Source: Hexactinellida sp. DTS-2022 (taxonomy: Eukaryota > Porifera > Hexactinellida). Taken from it: a stretch of DNA of 64,000 bases. This document shows positions 60,845 to 64,000 of the stretch, one piece after another. The position numbers and the translations under genes were made by a program. Every line of letters starts with the position of its first letter. Position 1 is the first letter of the stretch. Under the pieces are notes generated by a model. The model worked only from the letters and a program-made list of their open reading frames with translations, was not told the DNA's origin and did no database searches. Location of the stretch: the NCBI GenBank assembly GCA_028753945.1, contig JAPNXP010000017.1:2170001-2234000 (forward strand). The letters run 5' to 3'.

Positions 60845-60938
60845 TACTCCGCTTAATAGAGACACCGGTTAATATATTTCTTCGCTTAATTGGGTCAAAT
60901 AACCTGGTCCCGAGGTGACTTATTAAGCGGAGTCGACA
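60845..60938. mobile_element. Family E MITE upstream of RPL10
   Basis: TACTCCGCTTAATAGAGACACC to TTATTAAGCGGAGTCGAC. Likely relative of the source of the adjacent satellite. Confidence 0.75.
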
Positions 60939-61057
60939 CTTAATTGAAATTGAAACTAATTGGTTTCACTAAGATATATGGTAGCAAAGTGCCAAATTTA
61001 ACTAGAAACACATCTTTCCTTGTACCATGGATATTACATATAGAAAAGTCATTATAC

Positions 61058-61975
61058 AATTGACTCCGCTTAATAGGTCAGTTTTGTTCCAGGGTAGTTT
61101 GACACGATTAAGCGGAGAAATATATTAACTGAAATATTTTGAGTCAACTGTAATTCCGTCCTATAAATCCTGTGAAATTTTGAACCCATTAAGCGGAGAA
61201 ATCTATTAACCGGTGCTCTATTAAGCGGAGAAATATATTAACCGGTGACCCCATTAAGCGGAGAAATCTATTAACCGGTGGCCCGATTAAGCGGAGAAAT
61301 ATATTAACTGAAATATTTTGAGTCAACTGTAATTCCGTCCTATAAATCCTATGAGAATTTTGAACCCATTAAGCGGAGAAATCTATTAACCGGTGCTCTA
61401 TTAAGCGGAGAAATATATTAACCGGTGACCCCATTAAGCGGAGAAATCTATTAACCGGTGGCCCGATTAAGCGGAGAAATATATTAACTGAAATATTTTG
61501 AGTCAACTGTAATTCCGTCCTATAAATCCTATGAGAATTTTGAACCCATTAAGCAGAGAAATATATTAACCGGTGGCCCGATTAACCGGTGACCCCATTA
61601 AGCGGAGAAATATATTAACCGGTGACCCGATTAAGCGGAGAAATATATTAACCGGTGACCCCATTAAGCGGAGAAATCTATTAACCGGTGGCCCGATTAA
61701 GCGGAGAAATCTATTAACCGGTGGCCCGATTAAGCGGAGAAATCTATTAACCGGTGGCTCTATTAAGCGGAGAAATCTATTAACCGGTGACCCCATTAAG
61801 CGGAGAAATCTATTAACCGGTGACCCGATTAAGCGGAGAAATCTATTAACCGGTGGCTCTATTAAGCGGAGAAATCTATTAACCGGTGACCCCATTAAGC
61901 GGAGAAATCTATTAACCGGTGCTCTATTAAGCGGAGAAATCTATTAAGCGGTGCTCTATTAAGCGGAGTCGACTG
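61058..61975. repeat. 33-bp satellite with about 180-bp higher-order units, derived from family E MITE
   Basis: Basic unit TTAAGCGGAGAAATCTATTA + ACCGGTGACCCCA. In the left half, 180-bp blocks containing TTTTGAGTCAACTGTAATTCC recur at about 61137, 61318 and 61498. The right half is pure 33-bp repeats. The block is bounded by GACTCCGCTTAATAGG and GCGGAGTCGACTG, i.e. MITE ends. Confidence 0.92.
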
Positions 61976-62072
61976 TATTTCCAATACCATTCTCTCCCAA
62001 TATAAATATTATGTTTAATATATATAAATTAACTTGGTTCTTATCACAGAACGTTCCAGTCTATTCCAGCTC

Positions 62073-63920
62073 TCACAGCAGATTGCATCTTATCCGATGT
62101 TTGTGTTTACTTTGTGAAATCAAGGTGTCTGAGGTTGTTATTGGGAAGTGTCGACTGCCCCTCCCATTTGCGCGTGTTGGCGATATCTGTTCGCTCTCAT
62201 TAAAGGTGTTGTTGTTGTTTTGGTGTGAATTTAAACCCATGGGACATGACCTTGATTTAGGCGTACCAGGGCAAGGTACATCTATGTTTGCTTCTTTCGA
62301 TTGTACGTTTATAACAATCGGTGACTCCATCCTTTCGAAACCGGGGTTACTCGTGCTCACAGGTTGAGAGCTCTTTCTAACGGGCTCGGTACCAATCGCA
62401 CCTCTAAGGTGCAATTCCTTTCGAGTCTCAGGGTAACGTTTCTTATCGTTTGAAAGCTTATATTTGGGAACTGTTGGTTGGTGTGAGGTTTTAAAGAATT
62501 TCTTTTTCCGTTTTTGCTTAGCGCTGGTGTGTCTGAACTCCTCATCCATGTCCCCTGAGCTCATTCTGCGGATCGGATTCTCGCTGGGGGGGCGCCGCGT
62601 GGGGAGGGTGAGGTCGTCTCGGGACGGGATCAGGTCTCCCCCGAAAGCGATCTCCGTTAAAGGGTTAGTGTCCTCTGTGTCAGAGCTGTGGACTAGGGAC
62701 ACAACAAGGGGGTAATAATATATGGTCAGTAAACCTCGTTAGTACGAACAGGGTTAATACAATAATTAGAGGTATGAAAATAAGTATATGGATACTGGGC
62801 TTATTAGACAATATATTGACAAGGTTAAAGGTGTTAAATATTTATAGTAGACTCTGTTAATAGGAACACCAAGGGACCGTCTTAATATGTTAGTATTATC
62901 CGGAATTCGTATTAACCGGAGTCACTTGCATGCATTTGTATAGGCTAGGGTAATTAACCTTGTACTCCTAAACCGATATTCCCTTATCCGTGTTCCTATT
63001 AACCAGAATCTACTGTAGTTTCTATATTGCTATAGGGGGGTCCACGGTTGAAAAGGTGGCATACTGTATATAGTAGGGTGTCTATTAACAAATTAGTTAA
63101 CGGAGTAGAGGTGTGAGTACGTATAAACTAACCGGATGAGTCCTCGAGGGGGCTCTGCGGGGGCACGAGAGAGGGTATGCTCTTGGCCTGGTAGAGTCTG
63201 CTGCTGAGCCCAGAGCCCGCCCTGTTGCAGTGAGGGTCCTCGCACCCCGAGAGGGTGTCCAGGTCAGACTCTACGATCTCAGGAATGCAGAAGTTAGTTC
63301 CCTCGGGAGGGAGACTCAGTCTGCCCCCCACCTTGGTACTCTCTCTCACAGGGGACACGTCTATAGATAAACAACAATGATAACAATAACAACAAAAATA
63401 GTAACAACAATAGTAACAATGATAACAACAACAACAATAATTTATCCTGAAAATTTTGGAAAAATCAAGAAAATAATTTTAATGTAATTTTACATTGCAG
63501 TTATCAACAAATGTGTTTTAATTTGTCATACAAATCTAATTATTATTGACCCGGCGCTTATTCGAAGCAATACGGTACTTTTATAAAACAAGAAAAAAAA
63601 AACGAAATTTAAGTTTAACTACCCTATAATTAAACTATTTAAATAGGAACTATTACAGGAACTATAACAGGAACTAACTCTTGGTGGGAGATCTGAAGCT
63701 GTTGCTCTCCTTTATAGAAACCTCAGCGGGTCTAGCCCACATATCCCTGGTCCCCTCTTCAGGAATGCAGACTGTGTCTTTGTGCCGCGAGGTGGGCACA
63801 TTGGGGATGGATTCTAGAATGTTCCTTTTCCGGAGCACCCCGGTCTCTGCGGCCCCCCGCTTGCTCTCGAATACCGTGGGGAGGGGCGAGGGGCCCGAGG
63901 GGGAGCTGAACTCAAGCTTC
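62073..63920 (-). CDS. Unrecognised Ser/Pro-rich protein, three exons at the right edge
   Basis: Exons 63679..63920, 63133..63360 and 62073..62692 join in phase. The first begins with the last base of a codon, so the gene continues right of the window. The protein is low-complexity and probably disordered: SSPSGPSPLPTVFESKRG, VCIPEEGTRDMWARP, FCIPEIVESDLDTLSG, KQKRKKKFFKTS. Phospho-site-like RRMSSGD occurs once. If the last exon ends at the stop at 62073 the C-terminus is HKHRIRCNLL, a basic stretch plus a CaaL-type box. Alternatively a phase-2 donor CTGCT|GTGAGA at 62076 removes the stop and could feed the phase-2 acceptor of the TIR exon at 52255. No family assigned. Confidence 0.6.
62846..63015. 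mobile_element. Family A MITE
   Basis: TAGTAGACTCTGTTAATAGG to CCTATTAACCAGAATCTACTG, CTCTG subfamily. In the intron between exons 63133..63360 and 62073..62692. Confidence 0.8.
63369..63450. repeat. (AACAAT/AACAAC)n microsatellite in an intron of the right-edge gene
   Basis: AAC/AAT repeats directly upstream of the acceptor for exon 63133..63360. A second (CAA)n tract adjoins exon 63679..63920 at 63922..63968, and a family A MITE end begins at about 63977. Confidence 0.7.
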
Positions 63921-64000
63921 CTAACAACAACAACAACAACAGAGGTAAACAACAACAACAACAACAATAGGTGTAATGTAGAACCTCGTTAGTATAGACA

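Noticed and set aside
61566-61947. Open frames on both strands with GDPIKRRNLLTG and GSPVNRFLRLIG repeats
   Set aside because: They are the 33-bp satellite read in frame; both strands are open only because the unit length is a multiple of three.

Overview
The window is AT-rich eukaryotic DNA from an animal, most likely an invertebrate. Its genes carry spliceosomal introns and belong to metazoan families: a forkhead factor, a TRAF-like protein, an NHL-repeat protein, a CoREST-like ELM2-SANT protein, SNX29, DEGS1, ERI1 and RNMT. Between the genes lie many small inverted-repeat elements with TA flanks and (TTG)n/(CAA)n microsatellites. The species cannot be named from the sequence.

Left end to 20.4 kb: two exons of glucose-6-phosphate dehydrogenase at the edge, then a tandem cluster of eight AID/APOBEC-like cytidine deaminase genes (here D1-D8), all on the minus strand. 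Each has HAE followed by SPCxxC plus a shared C-terminal extension. Two (D3, D5) look broken. D1-D3 and D4-D6 are two copies of one segmental duplication (about 1.86-6.6 kb and 9.1-15.0 kb). Between the copies lies a decayed P-element/THAP9-like transposase. Divergent from D8 is D9, a 625-residue protein whose N-terminal domain is deaminase-like but lacks the zinc and catalytic residues, followed by a long helical tail.

20.5-43.1 kb: a run of mostly intronless genes, namely SNX29 (-), an NHL-repeat protein (-), DEGS1 (+), a three-exon unknown gene with an intronless TRAF-like gene inside its intron (+), a FOX factor (-), DR1 (+), a CoREST-like protein (+), ERI1 (+) and APRT (+). APRT lies inside an intron of RNMT.

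41.3-52.3 kb: the mRNA cap methyltransferase RNMT (-). Directly upstream on the same strand are TIR-domain exons. Every splice phase from the TIR exons into RNMT is compatible, so a TIR-RNMT fusion is possible. 52.6-57.5 kb is CRNKL1 (+, eight exons). It is followed by a Gln/Pro-rich gene (-), RPL10 (-), a 33-bp satellite and three exons of a disordered protein at the right edge (-).

Two genome-wide habits stand out. In at least eleven genes a 3' splice-site-like pyrimidine tract plus AG sits 0-6 bases before the start codon, which suggests spliced-leader trans-splicing or very short second-exon leaders. Tandem repeats also tend to sit on exon borders and copy splice sites or start codons. 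The most interesting system is the deaminase cluster with its divergent pseudo-deaminase; the possible TIR-RNMT fusion is second. No retrovirus-like or Polinton-like element was recognised.
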